DNA of 64,000 bases from Hylemonella gracilis str. Niagara R (GTDB lineage: Bacteria; Pseudomonadota; Gammaproteobacteria; Burkholderiales; Burkholderiaceae_C), in contig NZ_JEMG01000001.1 in NCBI RefSeq assembly GCF_000600295.1, positions 715,920 to 779,919 of the forward strand, written 5' to 3'. Below, piece by piece: positions 54,585 to 64,000 of this stretch; position 1 is the first letter of the stretch; each line of letters opens with the position of its first letter. Both the position numbers and the translations under genes were made by a program. The notes beneath the pieces were generated by a model. It saw only the letters and a program-made list of their open reading frames with translations, made no database searches and was not told the DNA's origin.

Positions 54585-56186
54585 ATGCAAGCACTGCTCT
54601 CCGTTTCCGACAAGACCGGCATCCTCGAGTTCGCCAAGGAACTCAACCAGCTCGGCGTCAAGCTCCTGTCCACCGGCGGTACCGCCAAGCTGCTCGCCGA
54701 CGCCGGCCTGCCCGTGACCGAGGTGGCCGAGCACACCGGCTTTCCCGAAATGCTGGACGGCCGGGTCAAGACCCTGCACCCCAAGATTCATGGGGGCCTG
54801 CTGGCGCGTGCCGATCTGCCCGAGCACGTGGCCGCCATGCAGCAGCACGGCATCACGCGCATCGATATCCTCGCTGTCAACCTCTACCCGTTTGAGGCCA
54901 CGGTCGCCAAGCCCGGCTGCACGCTGGAAGACGCCATCGAGAACATCGACATCGGCGGCCCGGCCATGGTGCGCAGCGCGGCCAAGAACTGGAAAGACGT
55001 GGCCGTGCTGACGGATGCCTCGCAGTACACGGGCGTGTTGGCTGAACTCAAGAGTGGCGCTATCACCCCCAAGACGAAGTTCGCCCTGAGCGTGGCCGCC
55101 TTCAACCGCATCGCGAACTACGACGCGGCCATCAGCAACTACCTGTCGTCCGTCACCCTCGGCGAGGGCGGTCAACCCACCACGCCCGCCGAGTACGCGG
55201 GCCAGGCCAACAGCAACTTCGTCAAGCTGCAAGACCTGCGCTATGGCGAGAACCCGCACCAGACCGCCGCTTTCTACCGCGACCTCCGCCCCGCGCCGGG
55301 GTCCCTGGTCACGGCCAAGCAACTGCAGGGCAAGGAACTGAGCTACAACAACATCGCCGACGCCGACGCGGCCTGGGAATGCGTCAAGACCTTTGACGCG
55401 CCGGCCTGCGTGATCGTCAAGCATGCCAACCCCTGCGGCGTTGCCGTGGGCAAAGATGCCTTGGAAGCCTATGGCAAGGCCTTCAAGACCGACCCGACCA
55501 GCGCCTTCGGCGGCATCCTCGCCTTCAACCGCACGGTGGACGCCGCAGTGGCGCAAGAGATCACCGTGGCCAACAAGCACTTCGTCGAGGTGCTGATGGC
55601 CCCGGCCTACACGCCCGAGGCGCTGGAGATCTTCAAGAGCAAGGTCAATGTGCGCGTGCTTGAAATTGCACTCGATGGCGTCAAGCGCGACGGCAAGAAC
55701 GCCTGGGAGCGCGGCCTGAACAGCCACGACGTCAAGCGCGTCGGTTCGGGCTTGCTGATCCAGACCGCGGACAACCATGAACTCAAGCGCGACGACCTCA
55801 AGGTCGTAACGAAACTCGCGCCGACCCCGCAGCAGATCGCAGACCTGCTCTTCGCCTGGAAGGTCGCCAAGTTCGTCAAGAGCAACGCCATCGTCTTCTG
55901 CAGCGGCGGCATGACCATGGGCGTGGGCGCCGGCCAGATGAGCCGCCTCGATTCCGCGCGCATCGCCAGCATCAAGGCCGAGCATGCGGGCCTGAGCCTC
56001 AAAGGCACGGCGGTCGCCAGCGACGCCTTCTTCCCCTTCCGCGACGGTCTGGACGTGGTGGCCGACGCGGGCGCCACTTGCGTCATCCAGCCGGGTGGCA
56101 GTATGCGCGACCAGGAAGTCATCGACGCGGCGAACGAGCGGGGGATTGCGATGGTGTTCTCGGGGGTGCGGCATTTCAGGCACTGA
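54585..56186 (+). CDS. purH: bifunctional AICAR transformylase/IMP cyclohydrolase
   Basis: 533 residues; last two steps of IMP synthesis. N-terminal cyclohydrolase: [34 protein letters not shown]. Transformylase: [23 protein letters not shown]. Ends S-G-V-R-H-F-R-H. Usual length. Confidence 0.97.
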   Translation: MQALLSVSDKTGILEFAKELNQLGVKLLSTGGTAKLLADAGLPVTEVAEHTGFPEMLDGRVKTLHPKIHGGLLARADLPEHVAAMQQHGITRIDILAVNLYPFEATVAKPGCTLEDAIENIDIGGPAMVRSAAKNWKDVAVLTDASQYTGVLAELKSGAITPKTKFALSVAAFNRIANYDAAISNYLSSVTLGEGGQPTTPAEYAGQANSNFVKLQDLRYGENPHQTAAFYRDLRPAPGSLVTAKQLQGKELSYNNIADADAAWECVKTFDAPACVIVKHANPCGVAVGKDALEAYGKAFKTDPTSAFGGILAFNRTVDAAVAQEITVANKHFVEVLMAPAYTPEALEIFKSKVNVRVLEIALDGVKRDGKNAWERGLNSHDVKRVGSGLLIQTADNHELKRDDLKVVTKLAPTPQQIADLLFAWKVAKFVKSNAIVFCSGGMTMGVGAGQMSRLDSARIASIKAEHAGLSLKGTAVASDAFFPFRDGLDVVADAGATCVIQPGGSMRDQEVIDAANERGIAMVFSGVRHFRH

Positions 56187-56206
56187 ACCGCACCGCCGGT
56201 CGAAAC

Positions 56207-56236
56207 AAAAAAAGCGACCTTGAGGTCGCTTTTTTT
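56207..56236. terminator. bidirectional terminator between purH and hemL
   Basis: A7-GCGACCT paired with AGGTCGC-T7 around a tight loop, so it ends both the purH (+) and hemL (-) transcripts. Confidence 0.9.
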
Positions 56237-56255
56237 GTGGTCGAAGATGCAGGCT

Positions 56256-57572
56256 TCAGCGCATGGACTTGAACACCTCGGTCGCCGCCGTGACGGTGGC
56301 CGCGATGTCCGCCTCGCTGTGCGCCGCGCTCACAAACCCCGCCTCGTACAGCGCGGGCGCGATGTAGACGCCGCGATCCAGCAGACCGTGGAACAGCGCA
56401 TTGAACTTCGCGCCCTCGGTCTTCATGACCTGCGTGTAGTTCTGCGGCAACTGCGGCAGCAGGAAGAAGCCAAACATGCCGCCTTCGCAGTCGCTCACGA
56501 AGGGCACGCCCGCCTGATTCGCGGCTGCTTGCAGGCCATCGACCAGACCGCGCGTTTTCTTCGCGAGCGCTTCGTAGAAACCGGGCTTGGAAATTTCCTT
56601 GAGCGTGGCCAGGCCGCAGGCCGTCGCGATGGGGTTGCCGCTGAGCGTGCCGGCCTGGTAGACGGGGCCCAGCGGGGCCATCTGTTCCATGATGGCGCGC
56701 GGGCCGCCGAAGGCCGCCAGTGGCATGCCGCCGCCGATCACCTTGCCGAGCACGGTGATGTCGGGCTGGAAGCCGGGGATGGCTTTTGCATAGATGCTTT
56801 GTGCGCTGCCGAGTGCGACGCGGAAACCCGTCATCACTTCGTCGAGGATGAGCAGCGCACCATGTTGCGTGCAGAGTTCGCGGCAGCGCCGCATGAAGGG
56901 CAGGGAAGCGCGCACGAAGTTCATATTGCCCGCGATGGGCTCGATGATGATGCAGGCCACGTCCTTGCCGTGCAGGGCGAAGGCTTCCTCGATCTGCTGG
57001 ACGTTGTTGTATTCGAGCACCAGGGTGTGCTGCACCACTTCCGGCGGCACGCCCGCGCTGGTGGGGTGGCCGAAGGTGGCGAGGCCGGAGCCGGCCTTGA
57101 CCAGCAGTGAATCGGCATGGCCGTGGTAGCAACCTTCGAACTTGATGATCTTGGGGCGGTTCGTCGCGCCGCGCGCGAGGCGGATGGCGCTCATGCCGGC
57201 TTCGGTGCCGCTGCTGACCAGGCGCAGCATTTCCATCGAGGGCACGTGCTTGAGGATTTCCTCGGCCAGTTCGATTTCACGCTCGGTCGGCGCGCCGAAG
57301 GAGAAGCCCTCGGTCGCGGCCTTCTGCACGGCCTCCAGCACGGTTGGGTGACCGTGGCCCAGGATCATGGGGCCCCAGGATCCGATGTAGTCGATGTAGC
57401 GCTGACCCTCGGCGTCCCACATGTAGGCGCCCTGGGCGCGCGCGATGAAGCGCGGCGTTCCGCCCACGGCACGGAAGGCCCGCACGGGTGAGTTGACCCC
57501 GCCAGGGATGACGCGCTTGGCGCGTTCGAACAGGGTGGTGTTGAGGCTGGCGGGGTGAGTCGTGCTGGACAT
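56256..57572 (-). CDS. hemL: glutamate-1-semialdehyde 2,1-aminomutase
   Basis: 438 residues, PLP enzyme making 5-aminolevulinate for heme. Signatures are [29 protein letters not shown] and PLP Lys in L-G-K-V-I-G-G-G (near 275). Downstream of thiD on the same strand. Confidence 0.97.
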   Translation of the reverse strand: MSSTTHPASLNTTLFERAKRVIPGGVNSPVRAFRAVGGTPRFIARAQGAYMWDAEGQRYIDYIGSWGPMILGHGHPTVLEAVQKAATEGFSFGAPTEREIELAEEILKHVPSMEMLRLVSSGTEAGMSAIRLARGATNRPKIIKFEGCYHGHADSLLVKAGSGLATFGHPTSAGVPPEVVQHTLVLEYNNVQQIEEAFALHGKDVACIIIEPIAGNMNFVRASLPFMRRCRELCTQHGALLILDEVMTGFRVALGSAQSIYAKAIPGFQPDITVLGKVIGGGMPLAAFGGPRAIMEQMAPLGPVYQAGTLSGNPIATACGLATLKEISKPGFYEALAKKTRGLVDGLQAAANQAGVPFVSDCEGGMFGFFLLPQLPQNYTQVMKTEGAKFNALFHGLLDRGVYIAPALYEAGFVSAAHSEADIAATVTAATEVFKSMR

Positions 57573-57674
57573 GGTGGCGTGTAGGAACAGGGGCTGTACG
57601 AAAACGGATGAGCGGATGCGATGACGTCGGGGCGTGCGGGGATGCGGTGGATGGCCAAGCCCGGCGGCCGTTCT

Positions 57675-58625
57675 TCAATGCCGGGTGCTGTGCGGCGGCA
57701 GGTCCAGAGGGTCGTCGGGGCGTGCTTCGTCGTCTGCGCCGATCTCGCTGACATCGACATCGCCCTGAGCCCAGAACATGCGTTCGGGGATGACCAGGCC
57801 CATGCCGGGCCGAAAGCCCGCGTCCAGGGCCTGGTCCAGATAGGCCAGGGCCTCGGTGAAGGCTTCGTCCAGGTCGTTGCCCGAGGCCAGCAGCGCGGTC
57901 AGCGCCGCGCTCAGCGTGTCGCCCGCGCCCGTGAAGGAGGCTTCGAAGCGCTCGAACTTCAGGCTGCCCAGCACGCTTTCAGGCGAAGCGAGCACATTGT
58001 CGATCTGCTGTTCACTCGGGTTGGACGGGTCGATCACCGGAATGCCCGTCACCAGCACATAGGCCGACCCATGTTCGCCCGCGGCGCGGGCGATGTCGCG
58101 CGCGCTGGGCGGCTTGTCGCTTTCCCAGTCCGGCAAGAGCCAGCGCGACAACGTGCTGTGGTTGCCGACGAGGATGGTGGTCTGCGGCAGGAGCAACTCG
58201 GCGAAGGCGTCTTGATACAGATCAATCTGTACCTCGTTCCACCACGATAGATTGGGCATGTAGGCGATCAGGGGCGTCTCGGCGTAATCGCTTGCGATTT
58301 CGGCGATGGTGCTCAGGTTCTCGGGCGTGCCCGCGAAACCGACCTTGATTGTCTGCACCTGCACGTCCTCCAGCAGCGCGCGCGCCTGTTCGGCCACGGC
58401 TTCTTCGTCCAGCGGATAGTGGTCGAAGGTCGTGGCCGTGTCGCGCGCGTAGGCGCCCGTCAGCACGGGCAGGGCATGCGCGCCCACCGAAGCCATCGCG
58501 GTGATGTCGGCCGAGAGGCCGCCAGCTCCGCTGGGGTCATTGGCGTTGAACACCAGCACGCACGGTGGCTGGTGTTCGCCCAGGTCCTGGTCTTGTGCGC
58601 GGGTGTCTGTGTCGGGGATTTGCAT
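57675..58625 (-). CDS. thiD: hydroxymethylpyrimidine/phosphomethylpyrimidine kinase
   Basis: 316 residues, longer than the usual ~270 because of N- and C-terminal extensions (the C-terminus is Asp-rich: P-D-D-P-L-D-L). HMP kinase signatures are F-N-A-N-D-P-S-G-A-G-G-L-S-A-D-I and F-T-G-A-G-D-T-L-S-A-A. The active site reads N-D-P-S where most ThiD have S-D-S-S/G-G. Makes HMP-PP for thiamine. No TPP riboswitch seen upstream. Confidence 0.9.
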   Translation of the reverse strand: MQIPDTDTRAQDQDLGEHQPPCVLVFNANDPSGAGGLSADITAMASVGAHALPVLTGAYARDTATTFDHYPLDEEAVAEQARALLEDVQVQTIKVGFAGTPENLSTIAEIASDYAETPLIAYMPNLSWWNEVQIDLYQDAFAELLLPQTTILVGNHSTLSRWLLPDWESDKPPSARDIARAAGEHGSAYVLVTGIPVIDPSNPSEQQIDNVLASPESVLGSLKFERFEASFTGAGDTLSAALTALLASGNDLDEAFTEALAYLDQALDAGFRPGMGLVIPERMFWAQGDVDVSEIGADDEARPDDPLDLPPHSTRH

Positions 58626-58762
58626 GGCTGACCTGTGAAGTTCATCAGGCAGAATAGTGCGTGAAGGTTGCGGCTGTCGCGCTTACCTTGGCGGGTAGGC
58701 CTGGACAGGTCAGCGGCTCTCGCGCGTTCCGTTTCAATTCTATAGAGAGAAAGTTGCAAGCT

Positions 58763-58939
58763 GTGAGTGATAACAACAAAACCTGGATGTGCCTGATCTG
58801 CGGCTGGATGTACGACGAAGCCCAGGGTGATCCCGAGCACGGCATTGCCCCGGGCACCGCCTGGGCCGACGTTCCCATGAACTGGACCTGCCCGGAGTGC
58901 GGTGCGCGCAAGGAAGATTTCGAGATGGTGCAAATCTGA
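58763..58939 (+). CDS. rubredoxin
   Basis: 58 residues from GTG 58763. Fe ligands Cys10, Cys13 (C-L-I-C-G), Cys43, Cys46 (C-P-E-C-G). Classical one-Fe electron carrier; W-M and G-T-A-W-A-D-V-P are conserved. Upstream AGAGAGAAAG is the likely RBS. In related genomes rubredoxin precedes pilG; here the next gene is the short ChpA-like protein. Confidence 0.93.
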   Translation: MSDNNKTWMCLICGWMYDEAQGDPEHGIAPGTAWADVPMNWTCPECGARKEDFEMVQI

Positions 58940-59034
58940 TCGGTGCCGTGGGCGGCGCAGCGGCGACAATCCGAAGCACGGAATTCACTTGATGCCGCCC
59001 GCCCCGCCCGAGTCAGAAAGGACGCCCATCCGCC

Positions 59035-62000
59035 ATGCCGTCGATTCCCAGCGCCGTCCTGCAGGAAGAACTGCGCGTCACGCTGGACGCGGCCGGACGC
59101 GCGCTGCGCCGGCTGCTGCATGAGCGCGCGACCGGCGGCGCGGCGGGCACGGGCCACGCCCCCGAGGCGACGTCCCTGCCGGAGGTGCGCGATCGCCTGC
59201 TGCGCTGCGCCACCGCGCTGGAGCCCTTCAGCGGCTCCGCCAAATTGCTCTATGCCATGGCCTCGCTGGTGCAGAGTTATGCCGCGCATCCGCAAGCCCT
59301 CAGCGAGGCTTCGGCCGCTGCGGTAGAGCGCGCCAGCGACGCGCTGATCGAGCACCTGGCCGCGCTTGCGCGCGGCAAGCAGGTCTCGGCCGTGGCGCTC
59401 TTTCCCCAATACCGCGAATTGCTCATGCTGCTGGGCGAGGAGCGTGTGCACCCAGCCGAACTCTGGACACCGCCGCCCGCAGCCGTGCGCCCCGCGCCTG
59501 CGGTCGACTTCCCGCTCGAGGGGGCTGCTGCATCGGCGCGTGGGCCGGTCGGACAGGTCTGGACCTGGATCGACGGCACGCGGGTCGATCACGCCGCGCG
59601 TGCCACCCTCAAGGCCGAGCCGCTGGCCTATGCCCCGGCCCTGCGCTCACGCATGGACGTGGCCTTGCTGCAGATGGTCAAGGCCGGTGGCGGCGCGGCG
59701 GCCCTGCCGCTGCGCGACATCGCCCTGGGCCTGGCGGCGGGCGAGACCCAGTTGCCACGGCGTGCCTTCTGGCAACTCGCCTCCGCTTACTTCGAGGCAC
59801 TGGCGCTGGAGCTGATCGCGGCCGATGTCTACGTCAAGCGCACGGCCAGCCGGGTGCTGCTGCAGTACAGCGCTTTCTCGCGCGACCAGTCCGGGGCTGC
59901 GGTGGCCGTGGCCGATGGCCTGGCGCAGGATCTGCTGTTTTTCTGTGCCCAGGCCGCCCCGGCCCATCTGATGACGGCGGTGCAGGCCGCACCCGTGCTG
60001 GCCACGGTGCGGCGCATCTACGGTCTGAGCGATGCCCAACCCGTCAACTACGAAGCCCAGCGCTACGGCCGTTTTGACCCGACCGCGTTGGCGCAGGCGC
60101 GCCAGCGCATCCGCGCCGCGCTCGAGGGCTGGGCCGGCTTCAACACCGAGCCGGACCTGCTCTACCCCAACAGCATCCCGGACAGCCAGCGTTTCGAGGC
60201 GCTGACCGCGCTCTTCAGCCAGTTGGGCGTGTCCCTGCTGACCTTGCAACCGGAGCGGCGCGAACTGGTGCGTGCCCTGTTGCAGGCTGCCGACTACATC
60301 GCGCGCGCCGCATCCTGGCGGCCCTCGCTTTCGGGTGCGCGCCTGGCCACCGAGATCGACCTGGCCCTGTGCTTCCTGGACGCGGCCTACGAGGACCTCG
60401 ACCCCGAGGAGGACATGCTCAAGCAGGAGCGCGGCGATCTGTTGGCGCTGCGCATCGACCGCGCGGTGGACGCGGCGGAAAGCGGCCTGGACCAACCCGC
60501 CGAACCCTTCCAGCCCTGGATGGCCGAATTGCTGGGCCTGCCTGCGCTCACCGCCTCCGTGTTCCAACCCCTGTTCGAGCTGGAGCATGAGGGTCACCCC
60601 TTTCAGCCCACGCCCCCACACGAGTTTGCGTCGGCGTCTGTGCCCTCATCCCCCGAGCTGCCGGCCGACGCCGAGGCATCGCCAGACACCGCCCCGGCCT
60701 TCAGCCCCGAGGCTGAGGGGGACGGCGATGCGGTTACCCCACCGGCCCGGCCTGCCGCGGCTCGGGACAATGTGTCCTCATTGTCTGATTCGTCCGACCT
60801 GTCCGAGACTTCCGACCCGTCCGACAGCCCCAGCCCGGGCACCCATGATGATCAGGCCTCGCAACAGCCCGAAGCCGTGCTATCAATGGCGACCGATACG
60901 ACGCTGGGTGAGCGGGATCCCGCGTTCCAGGCGGACTCACCATGGGATACGGGCCGTGGCAACAAGTCGGACCCCGTGCTGGAGTCGCTGCCGGACACGG
61001 CATCGGACCGCACATCGTTGGCCGAATCGGATGCCGCGCTGGACGCTCCTCATGAAACGGTGTCGGACCTGTCGGACCATGCGCCGGACCACTTGCCAGA
61101 CACCCATGCCAACAGCCTGCGTGAGCCGCAGTGGTCTGCGGAGCCGGTACGCGTGTCGGCATCCGATGCGGTCCCCGCTGAGCCGCTGCTGACCGAGACC
61201 TGGACCGAGGGTTTGCCGCAGACCCCGAGCGAGGCCGACGCCCAGGCGTCAAACCCGATGGTGTCCCCCGAGGCCCTGCCGGTGCTGACCCAGGCCTTGG
61301 CGGGTGGCAGCGGGCTGGACACCTTTCTGGCCGCCGCGCGGGAGGCCGTGCACGCCGGGCTGGACGCCGTGGCCGCCCAACTGGCCGGCATGTTCGACCC
61401 GGAGCCCGTGGCCCAGACGTCCGCCGAGTCCGAAGATGGTCCCCTGGTCCAGGCCTTCGAGCCACTGGCCCAGGCCGCGACCGATGCGCAGGAAGCCGGT
61501 GTCGCCGAGGCGCAGGAACTGGTCCAGGCCGTTGCGGTCTTGTCGCCTTTCCTCTCCGGGGGCGGCACCGGTGCGCGGCCCGAAGTGTTGCATCTGGTGC
61601 TGGAAGCCCTGCACCAGATCGGTCTGTGGGTGGAGGACCTGGCTGCTGGCCGGGAGCCGCCCGCCTTGGTCGATAGCCTGAGGCAAGCGGCGGCGGCCAT
61701 GGCCTCGCCATCGCTTGTGCAATCCGAGTCCGCCACCGGCTCGGAACCGGTGTTGGACGAACCCGCGCTGGACCTGGCGGCACTCGAATCCAGCGGGACT
61801 GCGGTGCCGTCTGAACTGGCGCAGGCCGACCCCCCCATGGCGTCGGCTGTATCTGACCCCGACGTGACGCCGGTGGGCGCCACCGCCGACGACGCCGTCG
61901 CGGCTGTGGCCGCGCAAGACGCGGCCAGTCTCGGTGAACCGCCGGCGTTCAGGCAGCACCGTTTCGTCGATGGGGAGTCGCTGTTCAAGCAGATCGGCCC

Positions 62001-62805
62001 TTTGCGTCTGCCCCTGGCCGACTACAAGGCATTCCTCAACGAAGCGGATGAATGGTCGCGCCTGCTCAGCGCCGGCCTGAACGAATGGTCGCTGGATCTG
62101 GGCCACCAGGTGCACCGAGCCCTGCCGGTCAATCTGCTGGCGCTGGCACATGCCCTTGCGGGCAATGCCTCGGCGCTGGGGCTGGACGCCATTGCCACGC
62201 TCGCGCGCACCCTGGAACAGGCCATGACCCAGCTGCGCGGTGAGCGCGAACTGCAGGTGCCTGCCGCGGAGGCGGCGCGCATCTTCCTGTTGGCCGCCGA
62301 GGACATCCGTTACCTGCTGCACCAGTTGGCGGCCGGCGAACTCAAGATGCCCGAGCCGGGCCTGCTGGACGAGTTGGCCGCCGCCGCCGGCATCGAGGCG
62401 CCCCAACTGCTGGCGCCCGCTGCAGCGTCGGCCCATGGGCAGCCCGCAGGCGTGTCCGACCTGCAGGTCGTGGCGACGGACGAGCCCGATCTGTTCACGC
62501 CCGCCCCGACGCAAGCCGGTCTGCACCATGAATGGGGTTACACCCCACTCCCTGATGCTCCCCCCGTCATGGATGCACCGGCCACCCCCACTGCCTTGCC
62601 GCTGCGCCAGCGCCTGGAAGCGCGGGTGGACGAGGTGCATGGCGGTCTGCACGAGCTGGACCTGATGTTGGAGCGCCTGCGCACGTACTTGAAGTCGGCG
62701 GGCCTGCCGCCCGAGGCGCTCAAGGAGATCGCCACCGTGCAGCGCCACCTGCAGGAGGCGCTGGGCGAACTGGAAGAAGATCTGCGCGAGTTGGACGACG
62801 AGTAA
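59035..62805 (+). CDS. ChpA-like Hpt-domain protein lacking the kinase core (probable degenerate chpA)
   Basis: 1256 residues. N-terminal region (to about 520) is helical with Hpt-like bundles as in ChpA/PilL N-termini. Residues about 540-960 are a disordered Asp/Ser/Pro/Ala-rich segment (repeated S-D-x-S). About 970-1110 resembles a ChpA Hpt module: I-G-P-L-R-L-P-L-A-D-Y-K-A-F-L-N-E-A-D-E-W-S, L-A-G-N-A-S-A-L-G, A-E-D-I-R-Y-L-L-H-Q-L-A-A-G. The last 65 residues look like a P3-type helix pair. CheA kinase (P4), CheW-like and receiver domains are absent. Probably a remnant or repurposed scaffold. Confidence 0.75.
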   Translation: MPSIPSAVLQEELRVTLDAAGRALRRLLHERATGGAAGTGHAPEATSLPEVRDRLLRCATALEPFSGSAKLLYAMASLVQSYAAHPQALSEASAAAVERASDALIEHLAALARGKQVSAVALFPQYRELLMLLGEERVHPAELWTPPPAAVRPAPAVDFPLEGAAASARGPVGQVWTWIDGTRVDHAARATLKAEPLAYAPALRSRMDVALLQMVKAGGGAAALPLRDIALGLAAGETQLPRRAFWQLASAYFEALALELIAADVYVKRTASRVLLQYSAFSRDQSGAAVAVADGLAQDLLFFCAQAAPAHLMTAVQAAPVLATVRRIYGLSDAQPVNYEAQRYGRFDPTALAQARQRIRAALEGWAGFNTEPDLLYPNSIPDSQRFEALTALFSQLGVSLLTLQPERRELVRALLQAADYIARAASWRPSLSGARLATEIDLALCFLDAAYEDLDPEEDMLKQERGDLLALRIDRAVDAAESGLDQPAEPFQPWMAELLGLPALTASVFQPLFELEHEGHPFQPTPPHEFASASVPSSPELPADAEASPDTAPAFSPEAEGDGDAVTPPARPAAARDNVSSLSDSSDLSETSDPSDSPSPGTHDDQASQQPEAVLSMATDTTLGERDPAFQADSPWDTGRGNKSDPVLESLPDTASDRTSLAESDAALDAPHETVSDLSDHAPDHLPDTHANSLREPQWSAEPVRVSASDAVPAEPLLTETWTEGLPQTPSEADAQASNPMVSPEALPVLTQALAGGSGLDTFLAAAREAVHAGLDAVAAQLAGMFDPEPVAQTSAESEDGPLVQAFEPLAQAATDAQEAGVAEAQELVQAVAVLSPFLSGGGTGARPEVLHLVLEALHQIGLWVEDLAAGREPPALVDSLRQAAAAMASPSLVQSESATGSEPVLDEPALDLAALESSGTAVPSELAQADPPMASAVSDPDVTPVGATADDAVAAVAAQDAASLGEPPAFRQHRFVDGESLFKQIGPLRLPLADYKAFLNEADEWSRLLSAGLNEWSLDLGHQVHRALPVNLLALAHALAGNASALGLDAIATLARTLEQAMTQLRGERELQVPAAEAARIFLLAAEDIRYLLHQLAAGELKMPEPGLLDELAAAAGIEAPQLLAPAAASAHGQPAGVSDLQVVATDEPDLFTPAPTQAGLHHEWGYTPLPDAPPVMDAPATPTALPLRQRLEARVDEVHGGLHELDLMLERLRTYLKSAGLPPEALKEIATVQRHLQEALGELEEDLRELDDE

Positions 62806-62888
62806 AGGTCGGGCCCACAGCCGGCTGGCGGTGGCCAAGAGGGGGCTGCCTTGCCGATGCCCGTAAGCCGGCCCACTAAAATCCGCGC

Positions 62889-63626
62889 ATGGCCCACGAT
62901 CGCCCTCCGGTAGACAGCATCAACCTGACGAATCATTTCCTGATCGCCATGCCCGGCCTGGGCGACGCCTTCTTCGCCAAGAGCGTGGTCTATCTCTGCG
63001 AGCACAGCGAACGCGGCGCGCTGGGACTGATGATCAACAAGCCCACAGACATCTCGCTGAAGAACCTGTTCGACAAGGTCGAACTGCCCCTGGGTCGTGC
63101 CGATCTGCGGGACGCGCCCGTGTTCCAGGGGGGGCCGGTGCAGACCGAACGCGGTTTTGTGCTGCACGATGCCTTGAGTGCGGGTGTCGTGGCCCCAGCA
63201 GCTTGGGCCGCAGTGCCACGTGCGAACGAGTTGGCCGACGGCGACCGTGAAGGCAGCGGAGAGGGCGACGACGCCCAGCACGAGGCGCAGGGCGATCGCG
63301 ATGACGGGCCGTCCGACGCGGTGTATGCGTCCACCCTGGTGATACCCGGCGCCGCGCTGGAGATGACCACCTCGCGCGACGTGCTCGAAGCCCTGTCCCA
63401 CGGCGCAGGTCCGCAGCGCGTGCTGATCTCGCTTGGCTACTCGGCTTGGGCCCAGGGTCAGCTGGAATCCGAAATCGGTGAGAACAGCTGGCTCACCGTG
63501 CAGGTGGACTCCGCGCGCATGCTGGCCCTGATCTTCGACACGCCGGTCGAGCAGCGCTACGAAAAGGCCCTGGCCCTGCTGGGCCTGGAAGCCTGGATGC
63601 TTTCCCCGGATGCTGGACACGCGTGA
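62889..63626 (+). CDS. YqgE/AlgH-family (DUF179) protein
   Basis: 245 residues, longer than the usual ~185. N-terminal L-T-N-H-F-L-I-A-M-P-G-L-G-D-A-F-F and G-A-L-G-L-M-I-N-K-P, then F-Q-G-G-P-V are family markers. An acidic insertion of about 45 residues (E-L-A-D-G-D-R-E-G-S-G-E-G-D-D-A-Q near 110-140) splits the usual V-Y-A-S-T strand region. C-terminal W-A-Q-G-Q-L-E-S-E-I. Function unknown; usual neighbour of ruvX. Confidence 0.9.
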   Translation: MAHDRPPVDSINLTNHFLIAMPGLGDAFFAKSVVYLCEHSERGALGLMINKPTDISLKNLFDKVELPLGRADLRDAPVFQGGPVQTERGFVLHDALSAGVVAPAAWAAVPRANELADGDREGSGEGDDAQHEAQGDRDDGPSDAVYASTLVIPGAALEMTTSRDVLEALSHGAGPQRVLISLGYSAWAQGQLESEIGENSWLTVQVDSARMLALIFDTPVEQRYEKALALLGLEAWMLSPDAGHA

Positions 63627-63633
63627 AATGGCA

Positions 63634-63758
63634 CACCCCCAGGCTGCACACACTTCGTGTCGCTTCGCCCCCCCCCTTGCAGGGGGCAACGCCAGTAGCC
63701 CGGCAAAGCCGGCTCTACGGCGTTCCCCATTTGGGCTTCTGGCGCGCCTGTGGGGGTG
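63634..63758. repeat. structured intergenic repeat before ruvX
   Basis: Outer arms CACCCCCAGGC and GCCTGTGGGGGTG pair (2-base bulge). Inside lie CCCCCT/AGGGGG, AACGCC/GGCGTT and AGCCCGGC/GCCGGCT stems, giving a cloverleaf-like shape. The 3' arm GGGGGTG sits just before the ruvX ATG and acts as its ribosome-binding region. Confidence 0.8.
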
Positions 63759-63760
63759 AC

Positions 63761-64000
63761 ATGAATGCCACGACCTTGATCCCCTCCGCGCAGCAGACTT
63801 TCCTGGCCCTGGACTTCGGCCTCAAGCGCACGGGCGTGGCCGTGGGCAACCGTCTGCTGAAGCAGGCGCAACCCCAGGCCACCATCCGTGCCGAGGGGGA
63901 CGCGCGTTTCACGCAGATCGCGGCGCGCATCCGCGAATGGCAGCCCGACGCCTTGGTGGTGGGCGTGCCCTTCCACCCCGACGGCGCCGCGCACGACAAT
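63761..64000 (+). CDS. ruvX: RuvX/YqgF Holliday-junction resolvase-like nuclease, N-terminal part
   Basis: 80 residues before the right edge. D-F-G-L-K-R-T-G-V-A-V-G-N (RNase-H-fold first strand with catalytic Asp) and V-V-G-V-P-F-H-P-D-G are family signatures. Needed for pre-16S rRNA 5' end processing in E. coli. Start ATG 63761 follows GGGGGTGAC supplied by the repeat. Partial. Confidence 0.92.
   Translation, partial: MNATTLIPSAQQTFLALDFGLKRTGVAVGNRLLKQAQPQATIRAEGDARFTQIAARIREWQPDALVVGVPFHPDGAAHDN

Noticed and set aside
61249-62838. 529-residue reverse frame opposite the ChpA-like gene
   Set aside because: Low-complexity antisense of Asp/Ala-rich coding DNA with no domain.

Overview
The window is high-G+C, densely coded proteobacterial DNA. 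The gene content points to Burkholderiales, most likely Comamonadaceae: two Bug-type tripartite-tricarboxylate (TTT) binding proteins with a TctCBA/TctDE unit, a DUF4148 secreted protein, an SAH riboswitch ahead of ahcY-tlyA-metF, the order erpA / anmK / M23 peptidase / tyrS, the dusB-fis-purH run, and rubredoxin divergent from thiD-hemL. The genus cannot be fixed from sequence alone. No rRNA or tRNA gene, CRISPR array, transposase or integrase was seen.

Layout. 1-8.2 kb: housekeeping and stress genes (LysR/LysE pair, TfoX-like protein, MscS channel, HAD phosphatase, DUF4148, SIMPL protein, prfC). 8.4-15.6 kb: a catabolic cluster with an AraC regulator, a FAD monooxygenase, and a divergent overlapping operon for a C-C hydrolase-like enzyme, LigA-like and LigB-like extradiol dioxygenase subunits, a PcaD-like hydrolase, a Bug binding protein and a carboxymuconolactone-decarboxylase-like protein. 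The order suggests uptake, hydroxylation, ring opening and hydrolysis of an aromatic or heteroaromatic compound that I cannot name. 15.7-19.0 kb: methyl-cycle operon under an SAH riboswitch. 19.0-29.3 kb: translation (rlmJ, rplM-rpsI, tyrS), cell envelope (bactofilin, M23 peptidase, anmK) and Fe-S assembly (erpA). 29.3-31.4 kb: a TetR regulator, a short-chain dehydrogenase and a flavin reductase, with a matching 18-bp palindrome in both control regions. 31.5-37.8 kb: M61 peptidase, dsbC, a Ubi-type hydroxylase, a MOSC protein and ychF.

37.8-41.1 kb is an accessory stretch holding an AlbA_2/Schlafen-like ATP-binding protein and a small membrane protein that may work together, possibly in defence (inference). 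An Mrr-fold protein with an eroded catalytic motif follows. 41.8-52.9 kb carries a beta-CASP hydrolase, an AraC/oxidoreductase pair, a methionine sulfoxide reductase, an MFS pump, and the TctDE sensor pair divergent from TctCBA. 53.1-58.9 kb is core metabolism (dusB, fis, purH, hemL, thiD, rubredoxin). At 59.0-62.8 kb an unusually short ChpA-like Hpt protein sits directly after rubredoxin, where related genomes carry pilGHIJ and full-length chpA, so the type IV pilus chemosensory locus looks collapsed here. yqgE and the start of ruvX close the window, separated by a structured intergenic repeat that also supplies the ribosome-binding region of ruvX.
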